A stretch of DNA of 24,356 bases from contig DAIDIC010000179.1 in assembly GCA_027459525.1 (NCBI GenBank), positions 1-24,356 of the forward strand. The letters are read 5' to 3'. Under the pieces are notes generated by a model. It was not told the origin of the DNA. It saw only the letters and a program-made list of their open reading frames with translations, and searched no databases. This DNA is from JAJYBV01 sp021812265. Its GTDB lineage: Bacteria; Chloroflexota; Ktedonobacteria; Ktedonobacterales; JACDGC01. Below, in pieces: positions 1 to 7,305 of the stretch. Positions within the stretch are counted from its first letter, which is position 1, and the number at the start of each line of letters is the position of its first letter. Made by a program: the position numbers and the translations under genes.

Positions 1-130
1 TACTCTAAGTTGTTTCCCATGTAGATATGCTACCACAGAAACAACGAGATCGGCAAGAGTGCAACCTCTGGCTCAAGCCGACGCAAGCCCGTACATCCGC
101 ACGCCCTGAAGGGACGGCGGCTTTATGGGC
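1..130 (+). mobile_element. Right end of an IS200/IS605-family element (omegaRNA-like 3' end), truncated by window edge
   Basis: The sequence resembles the segment following tnpB in IS200/IS605 elements: an 'AACCTCTGGCT...AAGCCGACGCAAGCC' block, then a hairpin-rich 'CGCCCTGAAGGGACGGCGG' block ending in CTTTATGGGC. Visible pairings are GGCT/AGCC around 70-79, CCGC (97-100) with GCGG (117-120), CCCT/AGGG inside that stem, and GCCC (about 87-90) with GGGC (127-130), which would form a pseudoknot. This architecture is known for TnpB guide-RNA scaffolds. One plus-strand frame is open from base 2 to a TGA at 107-109 (35 codons) and could be the tail of a tnpB gene, but no zinc-ribbon or RuvC motif lies inside the window. 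The family call is from recalled sequence pattern only; the exact element boundary is uncertain. Confidence 0.5.
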
Positions 131-2573
131 TATTCTGTAAGACTTTAAGTTCTGCTAAATATTGCAAAGATTTTTTAGTTATTGGCCCAAAATGCATAGA
201 ATTTAACTGAGCCGCTTTTTGCAAACATACAATTGCTTTATCTGGTTTATGTTGCTTAACGTAAACCAACCCAAGAATATAATTTGCTATCGCCAGATAT
301 TCATAAAACACGATATCATCATGTTCGGATATATAATATAATAATACATTTTCAGCGTTAGTCAGCCTATTGCATTCCATTAAAAATTTAGCCGAAAGAA
401 TCCAGTCAGTAGTGTCATTATCTGTTTGTGTTACATCTTTTTTTCTTACATCTGTTTCTCGTATTTTACTGATATATTGCACTGCCAATTGCGTATTATG
501 CTTCGTATCCAGATATATATGACCTAACAGCGACCAACAAGTAACTAATCCCCAGTCATCTCGGCAAGTTTCAAAAAATTTTTCTGCATTATGCAATTTA
601 TCCAGCGCGATAGCATAATCTTCGCGGAACCAAGCTATTTTAGCTTCCATTAGCTCGGCTTCACCTCTGTTGCGCACAAGTTTTTGCCGATCGTCTATAT
701 TAGGATTATTCAGCTCTTTATCCAGCAGCCTAATTGCAGCGGCTGCGTATATTTCTGCGTTGCTCCATGCGCCATCCGATATTGCTGTTTCACAAAATGC
801 AATATATGTAGAGCAAATTCCGCGCACATATTGCAACGTGTGATAGATGCGTATTGTTTCTGTATATACAGCTTTTGCTTGCGCAAGCTCTCGGCGATTA
901 TAGAAGAACCATGCGTTTAAATTTTGCAAGCTTGCTTTTTCCCGCATAAAACGCTGATATTCCGCTGTTTCCTCGCCTAGGCCCTGCATCAATATATTAT
1001 TTGCCTCTATCCCCCATTGTATATATTTCTGCCAATTTGTGCTTTCTTCTGATACAACATTTGTGCGCCAATAACCGGCCATTCCAAGACATATTTTGCT
1101 GGTAAGCGCATAATTTTGTTGGTGATACGACCAGTCAAGCGCTTTATGAATATTGGTTTCCTGCCTGCCAATGGTGTTTTCATGAAAATCAAACACATTA
1201 TCGCGATATTTTATGGCAAAATCTGCAAAGACACCGGCAATAAGATGCAAGACCAGTAATTGCTCTTCCTGTGAAAAATTTTTTTGAAAATTATCAAAAA
1301 TATATTCTCTAAAAATATCGTGAAGTGTCACATTGTTTTCACCGGCGGCCGTTAAAATTGAAGATTTTAATAAAGCGTCAATTTCCCGAGGTATATCTAT
1401 AGTTTGGTGTTTCACTTCAGCCAGCGCTTGGCCAATTGAAATAATAATTTCTCTCGGGATATATTTACCATCTAAAAGCGCCAGCGCTGCCAGCAAAAAT
1501 CGTTTGGGATCTTTCATCAATTCATGATATCTTTCAAAACACTTTTTTAGCCCAGTGTTTCCTAAGTCTGTATTGTAAAATAACTGCCGCAGATTTTCAT
1601 AGTCTTTTTGAATCAAGATATTATGCTCTGAATAGTACGCGCTGAGCAAACGTATAGTTAATGGATGATATGCAACCGTTTCACAGATATCCGGAATCTT
1701 ATTCCACTCGGCTAGCCTTGGTCTTTCGGTGTTTTTCTCCTGCAGTAGTCTGGCCAGAAGGATGTTTGCCTCTGCTGGTATTAACGGATCCATCGAATAA
1801 GAGAGTATACCCATGTCACTGCTTTTGGAAATTTCTTGTCGAGAGATAAGGATGATTGCGGTATTTTTGCCGGCGCAAAGCAACACAAATAGTTCCTTCA
1901 GATATTTTTCCAAATTAGGATTTATATCATCAAGAACGACCAAACAATGATCTAGCTGCCCAAAATAGTCCAGAATAATATTTTTAATTCCTTGAAATGT
2001 TGTGTGTGGAGAAGTTTTCGGCAAAATTTCATTGGCGAGAAGCCTTAAACATTTATTGTAGCCTTTTGCATTAGTAAAACTATTACAAGATATCCAAAAG
2101 ACACCATTAGGAAAAGCTTTTTTTATTTGCTCAGATGTACTGATCATTGTAGCAATAAAGGCAGTTTTACCTATTCCACCGGCTCCATATAATGCTAAAA
2201 TAGTTTTTTCCTTATTTACTGCCAATTTTTCTTGAAATATCTCCATCAGTTTTTGTCTGCCAGTATAATTTTTTTCAAATGGCAAATGCTCTGGAAGATG
2301 GGTAATGAATTCTGATCGAGATCTAAATCCAAACTCTACCGGATTAGTTTTTAAGACATCACATAGCGCTTTCAGATACGCATCATTTGGTTGATGTTTA
2401 CCACTTTCCCATCGGCCGATCTCTTGCGCATTGATAGTTACTGCCTTATAGCCATTAGTATAAAGTTGCTCCTCTATTGCTAACGCTAATTTTTTTTGCG
2501 TGAATCCACACGTCTTTCTCATGATGAATAAATTGTTATGTTTTATATTATTATTTTTAATTTTCGCGCCCAT
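123..2573 (-). CDS. XRE-type HTH / NB-ARC STAND ATPase with C-terminal TPR-like repeats
   Basis: An 816-residue cytoplasmic protein. Residues about 14-82 form an XRE-like helix-turn-helix (TQKKLA... and the INAQEIGRWESGKHQP segment). An NB-ARC NTPase follows at about 100-420: Walker A GAGGIGKT at 130-137, Walker B LVVLDD at 211-216, an ISR sensor-like motif near 243-245, and a GLPL-like HPL at 303-305. Residues about 470-816 are helical, with TPR-like periodicity (for example the last 'LAIANYILGLVYVKQHKPDK' unit). Known STAND proteins of this layout are signal-dependent switches that act as transcription regulators or in defence; which applies here cannot be told. An SD-like AAGGA precedes the ATG at 2573; M18 is an alternative start. 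The gene is AT-rich compared with the housekeeping genes and its stop codon lies inside the apparent insertion-sequence end, so the C-terminus may have been altered. Confidence 0.88.
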   Translation of the reverse strand: MGAKIKNNNIKHNNLFIMRKTCGFTQKKLALAIEEQLYTNGYKAVTINAQEIGRWESGKHQPNDAYLKALCDVLKTNPVEFGFRSRSEFITHLPEHLPFEKNYTGRQKLMEIFQEKLAVNKEKTILALYGAGGIGKTAFIATMISTSEQIKKAFPNGVFWISCNSFTNAKGYNKCLRLLANEILPKTSPHTTFQGIKNIILDYFGQLDHCLVVLDDINPNLEKYLKELFVLLCAGKNTAIILISRQEISKSSDMGILSYSMDPLIPAEANILLARLLQEKNTERPRLAEWNKIPDICETVAYHPLTIRLLSAYYSEHNILIQKDYENLRQLFYNTDLGNTGLKKCFERYHELMKDPKRFLLAALALLDGKYIPREIIISIGQALAEVKHQTIDIPREIDALLKSSILTAAGENNVTLHDIFREYIFDNFQKNFSQEEQLLVLHLIAGVFADFAIKYRDNVFDFHENTIGRQETNIHKALDWSYHQQNYALTSKICLGMAGYWRTNVVSEESTNWQKYIQWGIEANNILMQGLGEETAEYQRFMREKASLQNLNAWFFYNRRELAQAKAVYTETIRIYHTLQYVRGICSTYIAFCETAISDGAWSNAEIYAAAAIRLLDKELNNPNIDDRQKLVRNRGEAELMEAKIAWFREDYAIALDKLHNAEKFFETCRDDWGLVTCWSLLGHIYLDTKHNTQLAVQYISKIRETDVRKKDVTQTDNDTTDWILSAKFLMECNRLTNAENVLLYYISEHDDIVFYEYLAIANYILGLVYVKQHKPDKAIVCLQKAAQLNSMHFGPITKKSLQYLAELKVLQNSP

Positions 2574-2759
2574 AAAAATTATTTTCCTTGAAATAGTTTG
2601 TGATGCGCAATTTCGTCAGCAACATGAGTTTTTTTCACATGTCACATATTTTGATATGTATTTGATATACATTTAAATCTTTTGTTATTTTATCATAACT
2701 TTTGTAAACCGGCATATCATTTTGGCGGCCGGCAATATAGGGATTTGAAAGGATACATC
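2574..2759. promoter_or_regulatory. Divergent intergenic region with palindromic operator candidate
   Basis: AT-rich spacer between the minus-strand NB-ARC gene and the plus-strand receiver-like gene. It holds a perfect inverted repeat ATGTAT-N5-ATACAT at 2656-2672 and an overlapping CATAT-N4-ATATG at 2645-2658. A possible plus-strand promoter (TTGATA at 2662-2667, 17-nt spacer, TTATTT) overlaps the palindrome. Binding by the XRE domain of the neighbouring protein is an inference from position only. Confidence 0.4.
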
Positions 2760-3140
2760 ATGAAAACTATCATCGTAGTAGATCAAAATCTTGAACGCTT
2801 AAATGACTTTATACCAAGTGGCAAATGTGAAGCTTTTCCTCTCAGCAATAGCGATATGGAATTTTATACGACCAGTTCCGCCGAATATGCTGTTGTGTTA
2901 ATTAAACAAATACCAATTCACGCCGCTATAGTTAATGAAAGTATTCAATCGAACAACGGAGCTGCTGCCATAAAGGAGATTATAGACGCTTTGCTGGCAA
3001 AGCCCGACATTAAAGTCATTATTTTATTAACCCAAGAAAACCCGAAATTCGACATGCCGTCTTCAGTTCCCATAGATTATCTGAATATACGCTCTACTGC
3101 CCGAGAAATTCGCGAACATTTACAACGATTTATATTTTAA
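2760..3140 (+). CDS. Small stand-alone receiver-like (CheY-fold) protein, probably degenerate
   Basis: A 126-residue soluble protein starting at the ATG at 2760, chosen because AAAGGA lies about 7 nt upstream; an in-frame ATG at 2682 has no such site and would add 26 unrelated residues. The pattern suggests a response-regulator receiver fold: beta1 KTIIVVDQN, a beta3-like AAIVNES, beta4 KVIILLT, and a final IREHLQRFI helix. The usual phospho-acceptor Asp at the end of beta3 appears to be Asn (IVNES), and the conserved Lys after beta5 is not evident (DYLNI). If the fold is right, this is a pseudo-receiver that would not be phosphorylated in the normal way. It has no output domain and no adjacent histidine kinase. 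It is divergent from the NB-ARC gene and may share control with it. The function is unknown; the fold assignment is by eye. Confidence 0.6.
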   Translation: MKTIIVVDQNLERLNDFIPSGKCEAFPLSNSDMEFYTTSSAEYAVVLIKQIPIHAAIVNESIQSNNGAAAIKEIIDALLAKPDIKVIILLTQENPKFDMPSSVPIDYLNIRSTAREIREHLQRFIF

Positions 3141-3160
3141 TAAGGCGCTTTGTGGCCTAT

Positions 3161-3712
3161 TTAGTATGGCGTAAAAAATGTGGAGTTTGTTAAAACTTCG
3201 CCGCCAACACTGACTTTTCCCACAATATAAACAGGGACACCACGCACGTTGCTCGAAAGCGTAAAAACCGCTACGCCATCGGCGTCAGTTGTGGCGGCAT
3301 AGGTTGCGCCTTGAGCAGTGATTGTTACAGTGATGTTTGGCGCCGGAGCCATATGGTGGCTTACTCTGGCATAGATAGTGGTAGACTGCCCAACCGCCGG
3401 CGCCATATTTGAAGACCACATACCAAAAGTATACGCAGGAATAGCCGGCGGAGTATTTTGCGGCGCAGCAGGATTTTGCACTGTTATAGCGTTTGCCGCC
3501 GCGGGCGCATTTGCCGGCGACAATATATTTACTATTCCGGCAGAGCTGACTATCGTATTACCCGCGCGTAGCGCAATTGCGGAAAAAAGAAGAACAACAC
3601 TAAACACAATTGCGGAAATCAGCAACAGCCGCGCAAAGTACATAGCGTACTCTGCTTTATTTGGGCGCCTGCTTTTCTTTGATTGCTTTTTCTTCAATAA
3701 TTTCTTTGCCAT
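3161..3712 (-). CDS. Single-pass membrane protein with extracytoplasmic Ig-like domain
   Basis: A 183-residue protein of unrecognised family. The first about 20 residues are strongly basic (KKLLKKKQSKKSRRPNK), followed by one hydrophobic segment at about 27-50 that probably acts as an uncleaved signal anchor with the N-terminus inside. A Pro/Ala-rich linker spans about 60-92. The C-terminal about 90 residues have an alternating beta pattern with 'NITVTITAQGATYAATTDADGVAVFTL', typical of bacterial Ig-like (Big/invasin-type) domains. GGAGA lies about 6 nt before the ATG. The gene converges on the receiver-like gene (20-nt gap) and lies downstream of gatA on the same strand, from which it is separated by 139 nt containing a large inverted repeat. 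No enzymatic motif is visible. It could be a cell-surface or envelope structural protein. Confidence 0.65.
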   Translation of the reverse strand: MAKKLLKKKQSKKSRRPNKAEYAMYFARLLLISAIVFSVVLLFSAIALRAGNTIVSSAGIVNILSPANAPAAANAITVQNPAAPQNTPPAIPAYTFGMWSSNMAPAVGQSTTIYARVSHHMAPAPNITVTITAQGATYAATTDADGVAVFTLSSNVRGVPVYIVGKVSVGGEVLTNSTFFTPY

Positions 3713-3773
3713 AGCGTCTCCATGCGTATTTCAGTGTACATCCATCACACAAATTTTGGCGGAGATTATTTTG

Positions 3774-3844
3774 TTTTTCGCATGCGGCGCTCTGCGCAAA
3801 AAGTCGCAACTTAGTGTGAGCAGAGCGCTGGATAATGCGAAAAA
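3774..3844. repeat. Large two-part palindrome between gatA and the Ig-like membrane protein gene
   Basis: Two nested perfect inverted repeats: TTTTTCGCAT (3774-3783) with ATGCGAAAAA (3835-3844), and GCGCTCTGC (3787-3795) with GCAGAGCGC (3820-3828), leaving a 24-nt loop. The U-tract is on the 5' side on both strands, so this is not a canonical intrinsic terminator, although it lies where a gatA terminator would be expected. Confidence 0.65.
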
Positions 3845-3851
3845 TCCGATT

Positions 3852-5381
3852 TTAAGAGCTTTTTTTTCGTTTAGGTTTTGCCGTCACTGCAGAAAGATCG
3901 GCCATTTGAGTGTGAAAATCGGTTACCCGCTCAAAAGCGTCGGCGGCGCGCAAAATTACCGATTCGGCAAACGTATTGCCCAGCAATTGCACACCCACCG
4001 GCAAACCTTCGCTAAAGCCGCCGGGAATAGATACGCCACATATGCCCGCCAAGTTTGCCGGAATGGTAAACAAATCCGCCAAATACATAGAATAGGGGTC
4101 AGCGGCGCGATCGCCAATCTTAAAAGCAGTCGTGGGAGATGTCGGTGTTACAATAATATCGCACTTCTCGAACGCCTCATCAAAATCTTTTTTAATAAGG
4201 GTGCGAACTTGCTGTGCGCGTTTGTAATATGCGTCATAATAGCCAGAAGAAAGCGCATATGCGCCAATCATGATACGGCGGCGCACTTCGGGGCCAAAGC
4301 CTTCGGCGCGGGTAGATTTATATACATCTTCCAAATCTTTGGCAGATTCATGCAATGACAGGCCGTATTTTATGCCGTCATAGCGTGATAAATTTGCGCT
4401 GGCCTCTGCCGGAGCAATAATATAGTAGCATGGCAGCCCATATTTGGTGTGCGGCAGAGAAATATCTACAATTTTCGCGCCCAGTTTTTTGTATACTTCA
4501 ATCGCTTCTTCAACGGCTTTGGTAACGCCAGGTTCGGTTCCATCTACAAAATATTCTTTCGGCAACCCGATTTTCATGCCTTTAATGTCACCGGTTAATT
4601 CCGCGGCGTAATGAGGAACGGGAACATTTATCGAAGTGGAATCATGCGGATCATATCCGGCGATTGTTTCCAGCAAATATGCGCAGTCGCGCGCGTCGCG
4701 GGCAAACGGGCCAATTTGGTCTAATGAAGAGGCAAATGCGATAAGCCCATAGCGTGAAACTCTGCCATAGGTTGGCTTTAACCCAACAGTGTTAGTAAGC
4801 GCTGCCGGTTGCCTGATAGAGCCGCCGGTGTCGGAGCCAAGCGAACCCATTGCTTCGCCAGCCGCAACACATGCGGACGATCCGCCGCTGCTGCCTCCGG
4901 GCACACGTGTCAGGTCCCATGGGTTATGTGTCGCGCCATAGGCAGAGTTTTCGGTGGAAGATCCCATAGCAAACTCATCCATATTTAATTTACCCAAAAA
5001 AACGGCGCCGGCGGAGCGCAACTTTGTCATAACTGTTGCGTCATATGGAGGAATAAAGTGTTCTAAAAAACGCGAACCGGCGGTTGTGCGAATGTCTTTC
5101 GTAACAACAACATCTTTAATGCCCAACGGAATACCGGTTAACGGTGAAAGATGGCTGCCTTTTGCTAATTTTTCATCAGCGTTTCGGGCTTCGGATAACG
5201 CGCTGTCTTCCAGCACAGTTAAAAATGCCTTAACCGATGAATCTACTGCGCGAATACGATCGAAATGCGCCTGTGTCAGTTCCACCGATGAAATCTTTTT
5301 TTGCCGCAACTGATCGGCTGCTTCGTGTATGGTCCATTGCCAAGGAGCTGTATCGGGAGATTTTTTCTTTGTAGCAGCCAT
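3852..5381 (-). CDS. gatA: Aspartyl/glutamyl-tRNA(Asn/Gln) amidotransferase subunit A
   Basis: A 509-residue amidase-signature protein that releases ammonia from glutamine so GatCAB can convert Glu-tRNA(Gln) or Asp-tRNA(Asn) to the amidated form in the cytoplasm. The amidase catalytic triad is in place by spacing with characterised GatA proteins: Lys89 in GIPLGIKD, the cis-Ser in PGGSSGGSSA (about 164) and the nucleophile Ser188 in GSDTGGSIR. The full family length is present, with a Lys-rich C-terminus. The ATG overlaps the gatC stop by one base (TAATG), implying translational coupling. gatB is absent from this window, so the operon is split, which is common. Confidence 0.97.
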   Translation of the reverse strand: MAATKKKSPDTAPWQWTIHEAADQLRQKKISSVELTQAHFDRIRAVDSSVKAFLTVLEDSALSEARNADEKLAKGSHLSPLTGIPLGIKDVVVTKDIRTTAGSRFLEHFIPPYDATVMTKLRSAGAVFLGKLNMDEFAMGSSTENSAYGATHNPWDLTRVPGGSSGGSSACVAAGEAMGSLGSDTGGSIRQPAALTNTVGLKPTYGRVSRYGLIAFASSLDQIGPFARDARDCAYLLETIAGYDPHDSTSINVPVPHYAAELTGDIKGMKIGLPKEYFVDGTEPGVTKAVEEAIEVYKKLGAKIVDISLPHTKYGLPCYYIIAPAEASANLSRYDGIKYGLSLHESAKDLEDVYKSTRAEGFGPEVRRRIMIGAYALSSGYYDAYYKRAQQVRTLIKKDFDEAFEKCDIIVTPTSPTTAFKIGDRAADPYSMYLADLFTIPANLAGICGVSIPGGFSEGLPVGVQLLGNTFAESVILRAADAFERVTDFHTQMADLSAVTAKPKRKKSS

Positions 5382-5668
5382 TATTCCAGCACCGCCTTTA
5401 CACGAGCAAAGTTATCTTCGCGTTCCGGTGTATTAGCCAAAGCTTCATCGATTGGCAGCGATGGCTCGGCGGCGTCTGCGCGCATCACATTAGTAACGGG
5501 CAGCACACTGGCGCTGATAGGAACGCCGCTGGTGTCTACTTCTTGCATAGCGGCAATATGGCCGAGTATGTTGGAAAGCTGAGAAGCCAGCGATGTAACT
5601 TCTTCCTCTGTCAGTTTAATACGCGCAAGCTGCGCAATACGCATAACTTCATCGCGAGTAAGTTCCAT
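5381..5668 (-). CDS. gatC: Aspartyl/glutamyl-tRNA(Asn/Gln) amidotransferase subunit C
   Basis: A 95-residue subunit that wraps the GatA/GatB interface and stabilises the complex. The family signature is clear: 'VMRIAQLARIKLTEEEV' near the N-terminus, 'LSNILGHIAAMQEVDTSGV' in the middle, and the ending 'LANTPEREDNFARVKAVLE', in which the R-E-D-N-F-x-V-x-x-V-L-E pattern is conserved. The start at 5668 matches the family N-terminus (MELTRDEV) and has an AAAGGAC upstream; an in-frame ATG at 5728 would add 20 non-conserved residues and would run through the hairpin at 5698-5726. It is coupled to gatA by a one-base stop/start overlap. Confidence 0.96.
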   Translation of the reverse strand: MELTRDEVMRIAQLARIKLTEEEVTSLASQLSNILGHIAAMQEVDTSGVPISASVLPVTNVMRADAAEPSLPIDEALANTPEREDNFARVKAVLE

Positions 5669-5697
5669 ACACAAAATTTCCGTCCTTTTATAGCAAA

Positions 5698-5726
5698 GAT
5701 GCGGCGCTTTCCTGCAGCGCCGCATC
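5698..5726. terminator. Strong hairpin between secF and gatC (possible terminator or leader structure)
   Basis: A perfect 11-bp GC-rich stem, GATGCGGCGCT (5698-5708) with AGCGCCGCATC (5716-5726), and a 7-nt loop. On the minus strand it is followed only by TTTGCTAT, a weak U-tract. It lies 30 nt upstream of gatC, so it could end the secDF message or structure the gatC leader. A direct repeat TTACTGGTT occurs at 5766-5774 and 5789-5797 in the same spacer. Confidence 0.45.
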
Positions 5727-5835
5727 ATATTGTATCGTATTCTTCCGGCGGACCGAAAGAAAGTATTACTGGTTTTTCCGAATCACATTTACTGGTTCGG
5801 CGCAAAATAGCATCCTAGGCTGAGCGCTGTTAAGC

Positions 5836-7302
5836 TTATTTATTACCGACAACACCAACGCCCCGTGAAGATTGGGTAAGCGCCTGTGATTTAGCTTTAC
5901 CCCAGTTGCGCCATTCGCGATTTTCCCACATGACCAAAAACATACTGGCGTTGAAAATAGAGCTGTACGTTCCTGAAACAATGCCAATTAACAGCGCCAA
6001 GGTAAATGAGCGGATGGAGCCTCCGGCAAACAACACCAGCGAAGAAAGCGTAACCACAACTGTAAATGATGTGTTCAGCGAACGCGCCATGGTTTGCAGT
6101 AAGCTTGCGTTAACAATCTGATCGAAAGATTCCGTGCGGCTTTTGCGGGAATTTTCGCGGATTCTGTCAAACACAACAATGGTATCATGCACCGAGAAAC
6201 CGATAACCGTCAAGACGGCGGTAACAAACAAAGTATCTACCACAAAATCTTGCGGGAATAAGAATCCCAAAATAGACCATACACCCAACACAACAAGCAC
6301 GTCGTGCAGCAAGGCAATGATAGCGCAAACGCCATATTTAAACGACATATTCAAACTGCCGACATTGCTGAAGGCAATTCCAATATACACCAAGATGGCA
6401 ATAGAAGCTGCAACTACCGCCAAAATGGCGTATAACGTTGTTTGGCTTGCGATAGATGGCCCAACTGTGCTGACTTGTGACTGAAAAATGGGTCCATAGG
6501 TATCCAACAGATGCGCTTCAAGATCAGTAAGCTGGGATGTGCTTAAAAATGTTTGTGTTTGCACAGTAACAACTTGGTTTGTAGATCCCTTAAAAACATT
6601 GAGCAATTGTACTTTCGTGCCGCTGCTCGAAGCTGTTGCTGTTGTTGAAGCCGCTGCTGCGGCAGTCGCCGTCGCTGTAGCGGTTTTGGTTGCGGCAACA
6701 GTTGCTGTTGCCGTAGCGGTTTTGGTTGCTGTACCAGTTGTAGCTGCTGTCGGTGTCGCCGCAGCGCCCGTTTGCTGTACTGGGCCGGTAGTAGGGAGTG
6801 CCGCAGCTGTTACTTCTTTTTGAATATCTGCCGCGGTAAATTGAATTGCCGGGCCGCCGCTGGTGCTTTGGGTCGGCGCAATAGAAAACGGCAGAAATGA
6901 AACGGTTTTGCCTTGATATTGCACACCAATCAAAGGATTCATCGCTGTGGCTACTGCAATGGAAGGCTGACCGTTTAAGCGGCTTAAAATCGTTTTCTGA
7001 AATGTGGAATCAACCGGTTGATCAAATTCCAGCCAAAAAACTTCTACACCGGTGGTATTGGTTTGCTGGGATAAATATACATTTGTGTCGCGGGTATGCG
7101 CTTGGGAAGAAAAATACGCCGCTATTTGGTCTGCCTGTGTGCGGGAAACAGTATTTTGAAAGCGGAGATCGACAGTAGAACCGCCGGTAAAATCAATACC
7201 TAAATTGAGATGGCCGACAAACAGTAAAGATATCAGCCCGGGCACAATAATCAATCCGGAGATCAGAAAGAAAAGATATTTTTTTGCAGTTAAATTAAAC
7301 AT
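5836..7302 (-). CDS. secF: Protein translocase subunit SecF with low-complexity insert
   Basis: A 488-residue inner-membrane subunit that, with SecD, uses proton motive force to pull exported proteins through SecYEG. Family motifs seen: the first membrane segment, then LGIDFTGGSTVDLRF; the VGPSIASQ motif near residue 282 before TM2; GFSVHDTIVVFDRIREN; and the C-terminal 'SLNTSFTVVVTLSSLVLFAGGSIRSFTLALLIGI'. It is much longer than the roughly 300 residues usual for SecF. The extra length is in the first extracytoplasmic domain, where residues about 150-235 are Thr/Ala/Ser-rich, including two 12-residue K(TA)n-type repeats encoded by near-identical DNA. The start lies 3 nt after the secD stop. 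Confidence 0.95.
   Translation of the reverse strand: MFNLTAKKYLFFLISGLIIVPGLISLLFVGHLNLGIDFTGGSTVDLRFQNTVSRTQADQIAAYFSSQAHTRDTNVYLSQQTNTTGVEVFWLEFDQPVDSTFQKTILSRLNGQPSIAVATAMNPLIGVQYQGKTVSFLPFSIAPTQSTSGGPAIQFTAADIQKEVTAAALPTTGPVQQTGAAATPTAATTGTATKTATATATVAATKTATATATAAAAASTTATASSSGTKVQLLNVFKGSTNQVVTVQTQTFLSTSQLTDLEAHLLDTYGPIFQSQVSTVGPSIASQTTLYAILAVVAASIAILVYIGIAFSNVGSLNMSFKYGVCAIIALLHDVLVVLGVWSILGFLFPQDFVVDTLFVTAVLTVIGFSVHDTIVVFDRIRENSRKSRTESFDQIVNASLLQTMARSLNTSFTVVVTLSSLVLFAGGSIRSFTLALLIGIVSGTYSSIFNASMFLVMWENREWRNWGKAKSQALTQSSRGVGVVGNK
6677..6729. repeat. Short tandem repeat (36-bp period) inside secF
   Basis: The 17-mer GTAGCGGTTTTGGTTGC occurs exactly at 6677-6693 and again at 6713-6729, so the period is 36 bp or 12 codons. 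It encodes the two KTATATAT-type units of the SecF extracytoplasmic insert. The in-frame period suggests expansion by slippage or recombination. Confidence 0.7.
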
Positions 7303-7305
7303 ATT

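Noticed and set aside
123..2573. Classical anti-phage Avs-type STAND protein
   Set aside because: The N-terminal domain is an XRE-type HTH, not a nuclease or other known effector, and the TPR part is generic; defence is possible but cannot be claimed.
3378..4358. Long plus-strand open frame (326 codons) opposite gatA and the Ig-like gene
   Set aside because: It lies antisense to two well-supported genes, has no family resemblance and a composition expected of a shadow frame.
6539..6823. Plus-strand frame rich in Val/Ala
   Set aside because: It is the antisense reading of the SecF low-complexity repeats.
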